Positions 35,077 to 46,963 are shown, numbered from the stretch's first letter. The stretch is 64,000 bases of DNA from Pristionchus mayeri (GCA_036245805.1 BTRK01000004.1:44480907-44544906); one strand, 5' to 3'. Numbers and translations: made by a program. Notes: a model not told the origin generated them from the letters alone.

Positions 35077-35519
35077 TTATTCCTCGTTTTCTATAGATAT
35101 ATGCTTGATACTGACATAGTTATCTTCGGCTAAAGAATTGTTATTTTCATTGTATTTCAATATGTTCAAGAATCCGTGTTCACCTCTAACACGATGCTCA
35201 TTTATAGTATAATCAAGATCATAGATCAAGGACTGAGTTAGAAACCACAATTTCTTTCCAAGGTTTGGCAGTTTCTGAAAAAAAATTGATCCTGAATTGG
35301 GAAATTATGCTCACCTCTCTAAGTAGGTCAATACAACTTGCAGGGAGCACAGATGAGTTCCAAACGTCAAGTGTTGTCAGTTTGTCCATTTTATTCGAGA
35401 ACATCTCGATAATGAGCTCGGTATACTCAATGTCGTCAAATCTCTTTCCATGACGTGAATTTACATCCATTTGTACGTCTCGGGCATGTGATGAAATATT
35501 AAGCAGAAAATTCCCTTAA
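35077..35519 (-). pseudogene. Inverted F-box fragment, exons 6-8
   Basis: Minus-strand copy of the exons at ~32520-32927 (MFSNKMDKLTTLDVWNSS, LPNLGKKLW, SIKHIS). Exon 6 is cut at its start by the junction with the Helitron. Confidence 0.8.
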
Positions 35520-35522
35520 GAG

Positions 35523-38500
35523 CCTGATCTCAAGGGTCAACCCATTTGCCCAGGCGTACAAAATGATGGCCGAGGTGGAAGAGAATGAGGAGAGAAAAGC
35601 AGTCGAAGAAGGTCGGACGGCCGCTCCCGTCCGAATGATCTTTGATCCCACGACATCTAAGGATCCCCGTAGGTACAACGCGCCTCAAGCCAACGAGGTT
35701 GCCGTTGTCTACGTGGGTGAAGACGACGATGTGCCTGCCACTCGATCTCTGGCAGTGCATCCCCGAGGGGGAGGACTCACGACGATTCGAGATATCGACA
35801 AGATCTGCGATCCCCTCACATATCCCGTGTTCTTCCCCACGGGAAAGGACGGGTGGCACCCTGAACTGGAGAAGAAGCCATCGGAAAGGAAGAGGACTCG
35901 CATCACCCAGAAGGAGTATTACAGCTACCTTCTGATGGTGCGAGAAGGGCAATTCAAATCCATCCACCATGGTAGAGCCCTCTTCCAGCAATTCGCTGTT
36001 GACTCCTGGGTCAAGGTGAGTACTTCGTCGCTTAGAATTCTATAATTTTGACATTCCATGAATTTTAGATCGAACAAAATCGACTCAACTATTTCCGCTC
36101 TAATCAAAATCAGCTTCGAACCGCCTCCTACCGATCAGTACAGGTGAGAATAATGAAAATAATTTCCAAAAAGGAATTTTATGGAGTTATCAGTCTTTGA
36201 GTGGCGTGCTTTGTTATTTCAGGACTACCTTGCCGGAGATTCTGATGTTCCAGGAAAGAGGACCATCCTCCCTTCGACCCATCCGGGTAGTCCTCGAGCC
36301 ATGACACAGGATTTCCAAGACGCGATGGCCATCGTCTCCAAGTACGGCAAGCCGGACATCTTCTTTACCTTCACATGCAACCCCGCATGTCAGGAGATTA
36401 CCGAGAATCTCGAACCCGGTCAGACTGCCTCTGATCGACCTGATCTAATCGCAAGGGTCTTCAAACTAAAGGTGAGTCCAATATTTGCTGTCTCTTCTTA
36501 ATTGACTATCCTTATTTTGCGTGTCTTAGGTCGACAGAGTGTTCGACGATCTGCTCCATCGTCACAAGCTCGGCCGCGTCGTCGCATACATCGCAGTATT
36601 TGAGTGGCAGAAGAGAGGCCTCCCTCACGTTCACATTCTCCTCATCATGAGTGAGGACACAAAGCCGCGCACTCCCGAGGACGTCGACAGGTTAGTCCAA
36701 GCGGAGATTCCCGACCCCGAGACGGACCCGGAATTGTACCACATCGTCACCACGAACATGCTCCATCGACATTGCGGTGCACTCAATCCAGATTCACCCT
36801 GTATGAGAGATGGACAATGCTCCAAACACTTCCCCAAAGAGTTCCGGGACAGTACAAATCTCGACGTCGACGGATACCCCCAGTACCGTAGGAGGGATGA
36901 CGGGAGGGTCGTCGAGTACGGAGGGCACAATCTCGACAACCGGCACATTGTGCCCTACAATGTTTACTTCCTGCTGATGTACATTGCGCATGCCAACGTC
37001 GAAATCTGCGCGTTCATCGAAGCAGTGAAGTATCTCTTCAAGTACGTCTACAAAGGACCCGATCGCGCCTATCTCAGCATCTTCCGTACCGGACAGAGGG
37101 ACGGGGACGGAATCATCGTCGATGAGATCCGCGCCCATCTCGATGCCCGATATGTGTGCGCCCCAGAGGCAATTCATCACATTTTCGGATTCAAAAACGA
37201 AATGAAGTCGGACACAGTTTACTGCTTGGCAGTTCACGAACCGAACTTCCAAGAGGTCACTTTCGATCCCACCGAGCCCCATGAGCAACTACGGGCTAAG
37301 GCTGCTAAGGAGACTACCCTAACAGCTTGGTTCAAGCTGAACAAGAAGAGTGCGGAGACTGTCCAGAGTGGCGTCCTCCCTCCCTCCTTCATCGATTCCC
37401 GACAATTCTTCTACTTCGACCTCCCCACTCGCTTCACTTTCACCAAGAAGGATGGCCAATGGAATGTGCGCAAGAGCGGAACCAGACAGATCGGACGAAT
37501 GTACACTGTCCCTCCCCACGACACCGAGCGATACAACCTCCGTATCCTCATCCTCAACGTCAAGGGACCGATTTCATTCGAGGATCTCCGCACTGTTCCG
37601 GATTCCAATGGAGTGCCAGTGAAGCACCACTTTCGGAGAAGCAGCAAAGGCTCGCGGCCTTCTGAAGGACGACAGTGAGTACCTCCAGTCCCTGAAGGAA
37701 TAGGCTGGCCACTCCGTCCCCGCTGCTCTCCGATCTGCCTTCACTGCCATTCTTCTCTTCAACGAGGTCCACGACCCACTGGCACTCTGGGAAGCAATGA
37801 AGAGGGATCTCAGTGAGGACTACCGTCATTTGGGAGCAGGAGAAGAGGAGGCTGAGGCACTCGCCTACTTCGACATTGCCGATCGATTCCAAAGGTAAAA
37901 CTACTTATTCCTTACTATACATGAACAAGTACGAAATTACCTCTTTCAGGGCAGGAAACGATTTCTCCAGATTTGTTCCTGAGCCAGCCGTCCGCCCTCC
38001 ACTCAGAAATCTCCACCTAGCCAATCCCGCTTATTGTGCTGCAGAAGGCGAGAGACTCTACGCGACTCTCAACCCTCAGCAACAAGCTGCCGCTGACGCG
38101 ATTCTGGGAGTGTTGGAGGATGCATCTCTTCCCCGTCTCTTTCACATTGACGGACCGGGTGGAAGCGGTAAGACGTACCTCTACACCACACTCTACAACA
38201 TCTTCGTCGGAAGGGGACTGAAGGTGAGATTTCTGCAAGTCCACATTCTCAGTTCAATAAAACACTGCAAACATTTAGGTTGTCTGCACAGCATGGACAG
38301 GAATCGCAGCAAATCTTCTCCCTGGCGGCCGAACCTCCGCTTCTCTATTCAAGCTCAACAGCAGTAATCGATGCGAATCATCAAACCATCGAAGACAAGA
38401 GCAAGACGCCAGGGAACTCGCCGAGAATGACGTCATCATCTGGGATGAATCGTCGATGATCCCTTAGGTAAGATTCCCCTATTTATTGTTCGTTTACAGT

Positions 38501-39511
38501 ATACTACCTCCTATTTTTTTCCAGGCGGCGCTGAACACAGCCGATGCTGTTCTCAGGGACATCACCCAGATCGATCGACCATTTGGAGGGAAACTGATCA
38601 TTCTCGGTGGAGACTTCCGTCAGATTCTCCCCGTGGTGGAGAAGGGATCGAGAGCCGATCAAGTCGATGCGTGCATCAAGAGATCCCCTCTTTAGAGTGA
38701 ATTCCGATCCCTCACTCTCATCTCGAACATGAGAGTCACTTCGGGAGATACCCAATGGATCGAGTTCCTCCTCAAGGTGGGCGACGGATCGGCCAACGAT
38801 GCCGAGTCCAAGGTGACTCTCCCCCTCTCCAACATGTGCGTTGGAAACATCGTCATGAGAGTGTTCGGAGAAGTAATCGACCCCTCCACTGACCTCTGCG
38901 ACAAGGTCATTTTGACCCCAAAAAATGTGGATGTGACCCGTCTGAATGACGATGTACACGAGCGGATGCTTGGCGAAGAGAGGATCTATCTCTCGCGAGA
39001 TGAGGTCGTATCTGATGAACCATCCGATCACACCACATACCCCACTGAATTCCTCAACAAAGTGTCACCCTCTACTCTTCCTCCCCACATTCTCAAGCTG
39101 AAGAAGGGCTCTGTTGTTATGCTGCAGAGGAATCTCGACGTTTCTGCCGGCCTATGTAATGGTACCCGACTTATCGTAAAACATCTAGGTCCCCGCTCCC
39201 TCGGTTGTCGATTCGCATGCGGCGATCGAAGGGGAGATTTCGCTGTAATTCCCCGTATCGACTGTTATTATGATAAGAATCTATCCTTCAAAATTAGACG
39301 TACCCAATTCCCCGTTCGCCATTCGTATGCCTTTTCTATTAACAAGTCCCAAGGCCAGTCCTTCTCTAACATTGGCCTCTGGATCCCTTCAGAAGTGTTC
39401 TCTCACGGTCAATTGTATGTAGCTCTTTCCCGAGTTCGTTCAAAGGAAGGCCTAATTGTGCAGGCTGCTTCTAATCGACTGATCAACATTGTATTTGACG
39501 AAGTTCTCTGA
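35523..39511 (+). pseudogene. Helitron Rep/PIF1-like helicase, truncated and broken
   Basis: Exons: 35523-36015, 36069-36143, 36223-36471, 36530-37894, 37950-38223, 38279-38467, 38525-39511. The HUH nuclease motif GLPHVHILLI (~36627-36656) and the catalytic-tyrosine block AVKYLFKYVYKG (~37023-37058) mark the rolling-circle Rep domain. GPGGSGKT (~38151-38174), IIWDESS and the C-terminal INKSQGQS with LYVALSRVR mark a PIF1 family (SF1) helicase. Lesions: N-terminal truncation, a frame change near 37628, TAG at ~37708, TAG at the end of exon 6 (38465-38467) and TAG at 38693-38695 where relatives usually have Trp. The rest is well preserved, so inactivation looks recent. The enzyme would nick, unwind and copy Helitron DNA in the nucleus. 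Confidence 0.9.
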
Positions 39512-39599
39512 ATAAATTTCAAGAAGATATATCGAATTGAGATGCACGGGAACATTTGAAAACTAATCCAACTAAGAATACAGGCCAGCGTATGCCAAT

Positions 39600-39634
39600 C
39601 GATTGCGCGCGCCTTGGCGCGCGCGATCGGCTGG
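39600..39634 (+). other. Helitron 3' terminal hairpin and CTGG end
   Basis: Perfect 9-bp stem GCGCGCGCC-TT-GGCGCGCGC, extendable to 14 bp with one G-T pair (CGATT/GATCG). One base separates it from the terminal CTGG, followed by T. A spacer of only 1 nt is shorter than usual if the extended stem is counted, 6 nt if only the GC core is. Confidence 0.85.
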
Positions 39635-40258
39635 TAATCTATACGAGCTACACAATAATTGTTTTACTTCTTGATCAAAGGTTCTGACGAGTTCAGATCA
39701 ATTATATATATATATATATTTATGTTATTTCTTTTGCGAAATAACGTGTTACAAAATGAAAAGTGGAACATAGTTTAATTACGATTAAGATGATGAATAA
39801 CTGGATAATACGGGAGGTTTAACTACTCTGGGGAACTGTTTGATTCTCATTGTTCACTAAAAGCCTTGCCGCTCTTGGAAAGAAACTATTATGTCTCTAG
39901 TTAAAGTTCGATCCAGGGTTGTTGAAGTTTATGCCGTTTCGAGTGTAGTAAATTTTAAAATAATGGGGTTTTCGGTTGGATATACTATATTTGCCGCTAA
40001 GGAGATTATTGGCTACTCTCATATCGATCGCCATTCTATAAGGCATGGGGCTCATGGAGAAAATCGATAGTAGGTCATGGGTAGGTCAAGACTAAGTACC
40101 ATAACCAATCGATAGTACGGGATTCGAACGGGCAGTTGAACGACTGTAATATTGTTTTTCTTGAATAGGAACGAATACAAAACGTCGCGCACGTGATCAA
40201 GTAACTATTATTTAGTACTACACTATGATGATCTTGGTCCTGGACACGATCGTTCTCT
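39635..40258. other. Intergenic with (TA)n microsatellite
   Basis: TA repeat at ~39700-39719. A block TAACCAATCGATAGTAC at ~40101 recurs at ~59077. No gene seen. Confidence 0.45.
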
Positions 40259-40613
40259 TTATTCGCAATTATTTCGTGGAACGTCTAAATCGAGAACTCT
40301 TTTGCTTACAATCGTCTCATACAATGCGATTACATTATTGTTTTGTTCGGGAGTACGCCTCCACACATATCCGTAGGTTCTAAATATTACGAAAAAAGCG
40401 TCCATTATAATGCATAGATCGAAATCAAACGGGAGTCCACATTTATGCACGTGATTATATAACGATTGTCTCTCCGATCACCCTTACCTTTCTTCTTATC
40501 AGTGAGTAATTTGCAGAAGCATCACCTCGCCCTTTCATCGTGTTGTTCCTCCAAGAATATCGCAATGTTATCCCAAAACTTAGCTGTCTCTTGATACATT
40601 CTTCCGAGAATAA
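40259..40613 (-). CDS. Two possible exons of an unknown protein
   Basis: 40613-40526 reads VILGRMYQETAKFWDNIAIF... after a CAG acceptor and before GTGATG. 40450-40259 reads ...DAFFVIFRTYGYVWRRTPEQ... to a TAA stop. Composition is protein-like and unlike the F-box family, but I recognise no domain and the joining intron is not convincing. Could be the 3' end of an unknown gene or a transposon relic. Confidence 0.3.
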
Positions 40614-40844
40614 CTGGCAAATATTGATTTGAAGTTGAATGCTGTACTTTACCTAAAACTCCTAAGAACTGACCATATAAAACGTGCAAACGAAGATGGG
40701 AGAGAGAGCATGTTTATTACATGTATACAATCACAATCGATTACTAATCAAACTATATAGGTGTGCGGAAGTTCGGATACATATGGTTGAAAATATTTTT
40801 AAAAATCCGATCAATCATCTGACATCTCTATAAAAGATGATGTT

Positions 40845-41150
40845 TTATTCCCCGTTTTCTCTCGAAATATGCTTGATACTGAGCCAATACAATCCTTCCG
40901 AATTTTGTCCATTCGTCGTATAATCGGTACCATCGGTCGAAGTGACAGTTTCAAACCATATTTTCTTCCCAATATTGGGAAGTCTCTGAAATTAAACAAA
41001 TGTTCATGTCGAGAGTAGTGTTCACCTCTCTTAGTAAGTTGACGCCACGGATAGACAATGTACACCTCGTGATAGACACCTCGTGAGCATGTGATGATAT
41101 TTTGAGTAGGAAAATTTCTGAATAAATATAATTTCACTCTGCATTCGGTA
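40845..41150 (-). pseudogene. F-box family relic, exons 6-8, with internal deletion and lost intron
   Basis: Exon 6 reads FLLKISSHAHEVSIT then jumps to LSIRGVNLLRE, missing about 30 residues of the family middle, and ends at GTGAAC. Exons 7 and 8 are continuous (RLPNIGKKIWFETVTSTDGT ... WLSIKHISRENGE, TAA at 40847-40845), so the intron between them has been lost or never formed. Confidence 0.7.
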
Positions 41151-42173
41151 TATTTTCACTTGGAACAGTTGGAGTTATGCGAGTACAAATTAACCGGATG
41201 CATTGAATATTAGTCAGGGCGCATGTTTCGATCAGGTGACTGGATTTTATATGTATATAGGTTGTAATATGTTATTACATTAAATTTAATGTAAGTTATC
41301 AATAATTTACATTACACAATAACCGACAAAACATACGCAACACCGTCGTTAATTTCCACAATCTGATATCACAGAATTTGCAATTTCCTCCTTATTCCTT
41401 AGCTACGTTCATTTTAGTGAGAAAACAACCTGCAATTCCGACCGCTCCCTTGTCTCGTTAATCGAGAATGAATGGGATTGGCGTTACCACGCAAATGAGC
41501 TCTCCCCCTTTTGACGGGGTGTGTAGTTTAGTTAAGACATGCCAGAAACATATTTGAAATTAAAGTTCGATAGATATCCCTCCTCTCATTCTACGTTTCG
41601 ATGCGAAAAGCGCGCTATCTGCCTCTAATGAAACGACTGCAAATCAACTCAAAACTTCAAAGCTATATGACTTGCTTTCCTGAATACCACAAACCACTCA
41701 TTTTAAAGACTTCGACCTCTACTTTCCACTCCATGCATTTCGTTTGCGTCTTCACCATTAATTTTTAGAAAAGTTGCCCTGAATATAGCATCCTTCAAAG
41801 TCATTTTTATGAGTTCTGGTTTGTATACATCGATAGAGCTCAAAAAGTTAGTGGGGGTCCCTCGGAGGAAGATGTTTGCTCAAAATGAAGGGGAACTGAG
41901 ATAATCACGGTTAAAGGTCGATACCAGAACCAACGACCGACGACCAACGACCAGGGCCTTCAAAATGATCGTATGCAAACGGGTTTCTCAGGATCTCTCT
42001 GATCGAGATACACCTACCCATTGATGAAAAAACATCATGCACGGGGTTTCGGCCCAATACGAGAAATGTTCTGCTCTATTCTTAGGTGAGAGGCGTGATA
42101 TGTATGTTGACGGAGCCGCACGGACATGTAATTTCAACTAGGCATTAGCCCGAAACGACCTATCATGACAACT
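41151..42173. other. Intergenic with repeat fragments
   Basis: AGTTAGTGGGGGTCCCTCGG at ~41844 matches a block at ~11795. CTTAGGTGAGAGGCGTGATA at ~42082 is a lone end of the palindrome family at 21170-22230. The GACCGACGACCAACGACCAG repeat lies near 41935. No gene supported. Confidence 0.5.
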
Positions 42174-42283
42174 AGTGATGCCAAAACGGCGCGCGCTCTC
42201 CTCGTTTCACACGCTCTGTCGCCGGTCAGACAGAGCGAGAGAGCGTGTGAAACGAGGAGAGCGCGCGAAGTTTTGGCATCACT
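42174..42283. repeat. Short hairpin MITE, best-preserved copy
   Basis: AGTGATGCCAAAACGGCGCG pairs with its complement at the right end (GGCATCACT). Core CTCGTTTCACACGCTCTGTC with GCCGGTCAGACAG loop. Outer CTAGTGATG / CATCACTAATG suggests a short target duplication (CTA or similar). Confidence 0.85.
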
Positions 42284-42560
42284 AATGACAACTCAAATTT
42301 CTAGTGGCTGAGACGAAAGAGTCATGTGGCATATAGAACTATCAACCAATATATTTTCTTCTGATATTTGTTGGTTAAGTTACAATGCCTCCGATGACCA
42401 TTGAAGGTTACTGGTGACTGTGTTGTGAAGCAATATTTATTTTCAAAAACGCAGTACAAATCACAGAAAAGGATAAGTGTTTATTGAGGCATTATAATAA
42501 GAAAAACTATATAAATGAAACGGTTTAGCCTGTTTGTTAACCTTCGAATTATTTTACGAA

Positions 42561-44350
42561 TCAGTCAAATTCAGGTTCGTTTAATCTCGACGAATGTTTG
42601 ATGCTAAATCGGAGAACATCGGCTGAAGATACAATAATTTTAATCGTACGATTTTTGAGAACCATTTTGATATACCACGTTTAATGCGATGCTCGTTGAC
42701 CGTGTAGTCCAAGCCATCCGGAAACATGTTGTAGCACGTTGTGTCAAACCACACTTTCTTTCCGAGGTTTGGTAAATGCTGCAATGTTAAACAATTACAA
42801 CTATTCCCCCGAATATAATATATCTGATCTGCATCATTATGAATATTAAAAAAATTATTGCACGTTTAGTCCTTACATGTTTCAGCAAATCTATGCCTTG
42901 AACTGTGAGATACTTGGGATTTGAAAGGTTATTTATGTGCAGTGTGTCTAGCTTCATTGAAATCATATCCACAATAAGTTCTGCCCATTCAGCAGTGGGA
43001 ATGCCAATCAACGTTGGGTTGTCTCGATATCCGAATTCGCTAATACTGAGAGCACTCAATTGCGAAGCCACGCTCATAAGAAATTTTCCTTCAAATCGAG
43101 ATCATGGTATTATCAATTTTAACTCGAGAAACAATAATACGTTTTCTGCATTCACAACATCTAGGACTGAGAGTGTGTAAAGGATGGCAAAAAGCTGAGA
43201 TTTGGACTGTGATTTTCGAACATCGTTGCAACGATTCTTACTTGGATCAGAAAAAGTGACACGATCCACATGTAACTCAAGCTCTTTGATCTTGGACATG
43301 ATTGGGTTGATCAGAAGATCGCTGAACAACTATTGTTGATGAATATATAATAAATAAAAATATGCATCGTACATAACATCATCCTGATTCGACTGAAGAT
43401 ATAAGATTAGTCGTCTAGCGCGAATTCCGTCGAAAATTTTGAGGACTTTATCAGCTGAATATGGCGAAGGAACGTTCTCGCAGTTTATTTTCAATTCCAC
43501 CACACGATTCCCAATGACATTTTTTATATATTCTAGAATAGTTTCACTTTTCTCCATCGTTTCAACAACGACCTTATAACCCTGTAAAGATTTGTTTTTA
43601 AATTGAAAACATGTTAAAACTGTCGCAGAAAACACATGAGTTGATCGTAACAACGTGTTTTGCAATGTTAATATTGTTGTGAGCTCCCACCGAAAGCGGG
43701 GGTTAGACAATTCGTATATACCGTATTTCAAAAGACTCACATACACACCAACGAGCCTTTTCACCACTCCAGCCATATCAGGCACTTGTTTTAGACGAAG
43801 TTCGAATATGTGTCTCATATGTACATGGACTTGTATCATACAGTTAAGTGGTTCAGTGAATCTATTCTAAAAACTTGTGAACATGATACGATTCACATAC
43901 ATTTGCGTCTTGATAGATGAAATTAATGTAACGATGGCCTCAGATTATAAAATATCTTGTAAAATGATTCTCGAACTCTAGTAAATACGTACCCTTGGAT
44001 TCGTCACTGTAACTGTTAAGCTCTTGACGAGTGGACTTTTTACAAGCATTCTCACAAACTCATCGACATGCTTTTTAAGCATGTGTCAGGTCTGAAATAA
44101 AGCTCGTAGTTAGGGACACTATTTGATTACACATATAATAAGGAAACCATGGTTTCGTTTTTCGAATTCACTAACTGACCAATCTGATCTCAAGAACGGT
44201 TTCTGGCGCATATTCAATCATCATCCACATCAATTCTTTAGGCAGTTGTTCAATTTGAGAAAGTTCGTGAATATTTGGATCGTCTTTAGTTTCTTCCGGT
44301 TGTTTTGCACGTTTTGGCGGTGGAGAATTTTCACCTTCACGCTTCGACAT
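42561..44350 (-). pseudogene. Nearly complete F-box gene, one in-frame stop, partner of TTL copy 2
   Basis: Exons 44350-44180 (57 codons; MSKREGENSPPPKRAK then F-box LPKELMWMMIEYAPETVLEI), 44091-43993, 43866-43741, 43581-43373, 43321-43242, 43088-42877, 42778-42676, 42622-42561; together 1062 bp, 353 residues, all phases consistent. The single lesion is TGA at 44088-44086, second codon of exon 2, where the paralog at 14698 has TCC. Exon 6 reads ASQLSALSISEFGYRD ... AELIVDMISMKLDTLHI, exon 7 HLPNLGKKVWFDTTCYN, exon 8 RFSIKHSSRLNEPEFD. The stop could be real, polymorphic or a sequencing error; otherwise this is a working SCF-type F-box gene. It lies in the same relation to TTL copy 2 as the 14199 copy does to TTL copy 1. 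Confidence 0.8.
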
Positions 44351-44906
44351 CTTTAAAATCGAAAATGATCAACATACCTTATAAATGGTAACGTGATAAT
44401 CAGATAAATGGAAACATATTGAAACATAGGGTGATAATTATACCATTAATGGGTATTCAAATTGACTCGTACATACATTTTCGAAATAACCGCACCGCGT
44501 ATGCAGGCGAGCGTCGCGGTTGGTTCAAAAATGCATCCCAATCGTACATAATTGTTCCATATATTTATCACGAGGTTACACGTAAATCAGGCAAAAATAA
44601 TATACGTTATCAACACATGATTCACACTTCAACATCGCAATGCCGTGAGACCACCACTTTGCAATTTCTCTCGAAATTCTATAAGAATATTCAGGCCATT
44701 TAACAGTGTTCGATTTCACCCGGGCGAAAAGCATCGAGATCGACACGACTGAAAAGGAATTATTCGTTTCACAGAGATACGTTACTGGAAACTAAACTGG
44801 ATTCTATGCCTCAAAATCGTAGAAAATAGAGTAAAACTGATATTATTCAATTAAAAATAATCTGGTCCATTATGAGTGCCGGAAACCTAATAAAAACATT
44901 CATAGA
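44351..44906. other. Spacer between F-box copy and TTL copy 2
   Basis: Shares CGATTTCACCCGGGCGAAAA (~44709) with the spacer beside TTL copy 1. No gene seen. Confidence 0.45.
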
Positions 44907-45789
44907 TCACCCCATATCGTATATATCCGCTTCAAAATCTTCGGTCCAAATGTACATCTTTGGAATCGGAAAATCAGTCTTCCTGATGCATTTCTGTGAA
45001 ATATTTACTGTTTTCCTCATAAATGATATGCAGAAGTTCCCCTCATTAGTGAACTCTATACATGCACACACGCAAAACTGTCGTGGTTGTACGCTTACAT
45101 CTATACCTGTCGTTGTTTTATTAATGCTCGGCAATTGTGAGTGAGTTTGATGTAGGGCTCGATCGAGAAGAACTGGAATATGGCGTTTACATATTTTGAT
45201 ACACAATTGCTTTTTTTTCGCTATTGTGCAAGTGAGATGTTTCGCTCTGCGTGCCAATGACTGAGATTACCTCATTTTCGCCTCCTCTTATGAAGAACTC
45301 TCCCATTTTCTTCGTGAGAACCTCAGACAGCTTGTCATCCGGGCCAACTAAGTCATTAGTCATTTTCATGTGATACACGCTACGTTGCCGGAAAATCCAT
45401 AGTCAATACCAAATACCCGACTCACCGGAGTCCTTCTCCCACAATTCTACCCAGACGCTTTCCATAGGGCGTCCGTTACAGAGTGCAGTGCCTTGCACGC
45501 TCACACCCTGAAAAACATTTGCGTGTAATTGTTTTACACATTCTTTAGGCAGCTTGAGATGCGAGAGAGTTCATATAATGGAGAGACTGTGGTATGCTTT
45601 TTTCTCCTCAAGATCTGTACCATTGATAAAGAGAAGGGGTCAGGAGAGGGAAGATTACAGTATCAGGGAGTTACGGAGGGGTATACGGAATTTTTAGAGG
45701 TTGTTCGAAATCTAGGGAAGACATACCTGCATCTTTGCATCAGCAATATAAATCAGAGAGAGAATAATAAGAACTGAATCACAATTCAT
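44907..45789 (-). CDS. Transthyretin-like secreted protein, copy 2
   Basis: Exons 45789-45727, 45507-45426, 45347-45271, 45172-45107, 44993-44907; 124 residues, all splice sites consensus. Signal peptide NCDSVLIILSLIYIADA. Mature start GVSVQGTALCNGRPMESVWV, then ELWEKDS, DDKLSEVLTKKMGEFFIRG, EPYIKLTHNC, IPKMYIWTEDFEADIYDMG and TGA. Exons 2-5 have exactly the same lengths as copy 1 (82, 77, 66, 87), so the pair arose by duplication, here in inverted orientation. Nematode TTL family, presumed extracellular; specific role unknown. Confidence 0.9.
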
Positions 45790-46096
45790 AATTCACAGAG
45801 TGCGAAAAACATGAGAAAGTGGTAATTTTATAGCTAAATGCTAATTGAATTTGGCAAACAAAATACACAATCAGATTTTCTGAGTACATAAAGGTAAACA
45901 CGTTGAAGCAAATTGTTGTAATCATCACAGTGAGCTGAATACGAACATTTATAATTTGCAAATCATCAACTATCTGCATCGAACTACTAGTGATCGAGAG
46001 TAATACATAGTGCACATTGCGAATCATAGTTCACATTTCGAACATAGTGCACATTGGAACATTACATAGTGCACATTACGAAGTATGTAAACTGTC
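45790..46096. other. Spacer between TTL copies 2 and 3
   Basis: Repeats of CATAGTGCACATT at ~46008-46080. No gene. Contains the promoter side of TTL copy 2. Confidence 0.45.
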
Positions 46097-46963
46097 TTAG
46101 TCAATTTGGTACTGATACGGGGCCTCCTCCTGATTGGGGAAGAATATTCCGAGGTTGACGTAACTGCAATCAATAAAATCAATCAGATATGCACAATTAA
46201 TTGAATAGATGATTGATAATCAAAATAATAATGAGCAGGAACTCACTCCATATTGTAGGTCGTGTTCTTGTCCAGGTACTCAAATGGTACCTCGTATTTC
46301 ATAGTTCGCAGAAATATGTTCTGAAATATTTGTACAAATTGGTGTACAATTTTTATATTATTCACCTTGTCCCGATAGATTTCCCGGCACTTGGTGGTGA
46401 ACTTGATGAAGGGTCTAGATGAGGCCTTCTGGATCGAACAATATATTTTGAGCAATCAAGCCCCCTCTTGTCATTATACGCGCTGTCTATACTGGTTGAG
46501 AGGCGAAAGAGTGTGCACAATGGAGGGACCATGATAAAAAAAGAAAAGGTAAAAGGGTAAAAAAAAACATGCTAAAAGTGTCAACATTAGCCTCACCTCA
46601 TCGACGTTTCCTGTGAGATGGAAATCTCCAGACTCGTCCACAACTATCGAATCGAGCTTTTCTGAACATGCTGATTTTTCTACAGTTTATAAAGTGTTGA
46701 ATGTTGTTAAATTAAGTGATAGGGATGCAATACCACTTGTATTCTTCCATAGCTCCACTTTGGACATTTTCTTTTCCAAGCGTATTTTCCCGCAGATAAC
46801 GGTTCCACGAACATCGATGAGCTCAAATAAATGATAAATACAAAAAAATAAGTAGCTTTGAAATTCAGAGATTTCGAGTTTCCTGATTGAATGCAGTTAG
46901 ACTTACCATTGCATCAGTGAGACAGATTCCAACGAGTAATGCTAGCGCCGCGAATTTGAGCAT
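46097..46963 (-). CDS. Transthyretin-like secreted protein, copy 3
   Basis: Exon 1 46963-46907 (signal peptide MLKFAALALLVGICLTDAM). Then ~46822-46735 (LIDVRGTVICGKIRLEKKMS ... VELWKNTS), a GEF-type exon (IVVDESGDFHLTGNVDE) ending at GTGAGG near 46600, ~46445-46371 (SRPFIKFTTKCREIYRDK), ~46320-46250 (FLRTMKYEVPFEYLDKNT) and a last exon ending TAA 46099-46097 (YVNLGIFFPNQEEAPYQYQ). Six-exon plan identical to copy 4. Head to head with copy 4, starts 383 bp apart, so the two may share a promoter. Exon 2 begins after an unusual TTTGAG acceptor, as in copy 4. Confidence 0.85.

Larger units (their letters stand above)
32482..35520. repeat. 3 kb inverted duplication carrying F-box exons and foldback arm
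   Basis: 32482-~33690 reappears as reverse complement at ~34314-35519, axis near 34002. Both arms contain F-box exons 6-8 plus the ATATGAGAGACT repeat, so the symmetry extends beyond the transposable repeat into host coding sequence. The spacer (33690-34314) holds a second weaker inverted pair (CGCCGAGAAATGCAAATTTTG) and a lone mariner end. The right arm stops at TTAA/G, exactly where Helitron coding sequence begins. Confidence 0.85.
35520..39634 (+). mobile_element. 5'-truncated autonomous-type Helitron
   Basis: Carries Rep and PIF1-type helicase modules and a proper 3' terminus: a GC-rich hairpin 39600-39629 followed by CTGG (39631-39634) and T, fitting the Helitron CTRR|T rule. The 5' terminus (TC..) and the first part of the Rep protein are missing, replaced by the inverted F-box arm. 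Base composition is much richer in G+C than the surroundings, which suggests recent arrival. Confidence 0.9.

Noticed and set aside
35530..39031. Long minus-strand ORFs of 153-175 codons
   Set aside because: Shadows of the GC-rich Helitron coding sequence on the plus strand, which carries the recognisable motifs.
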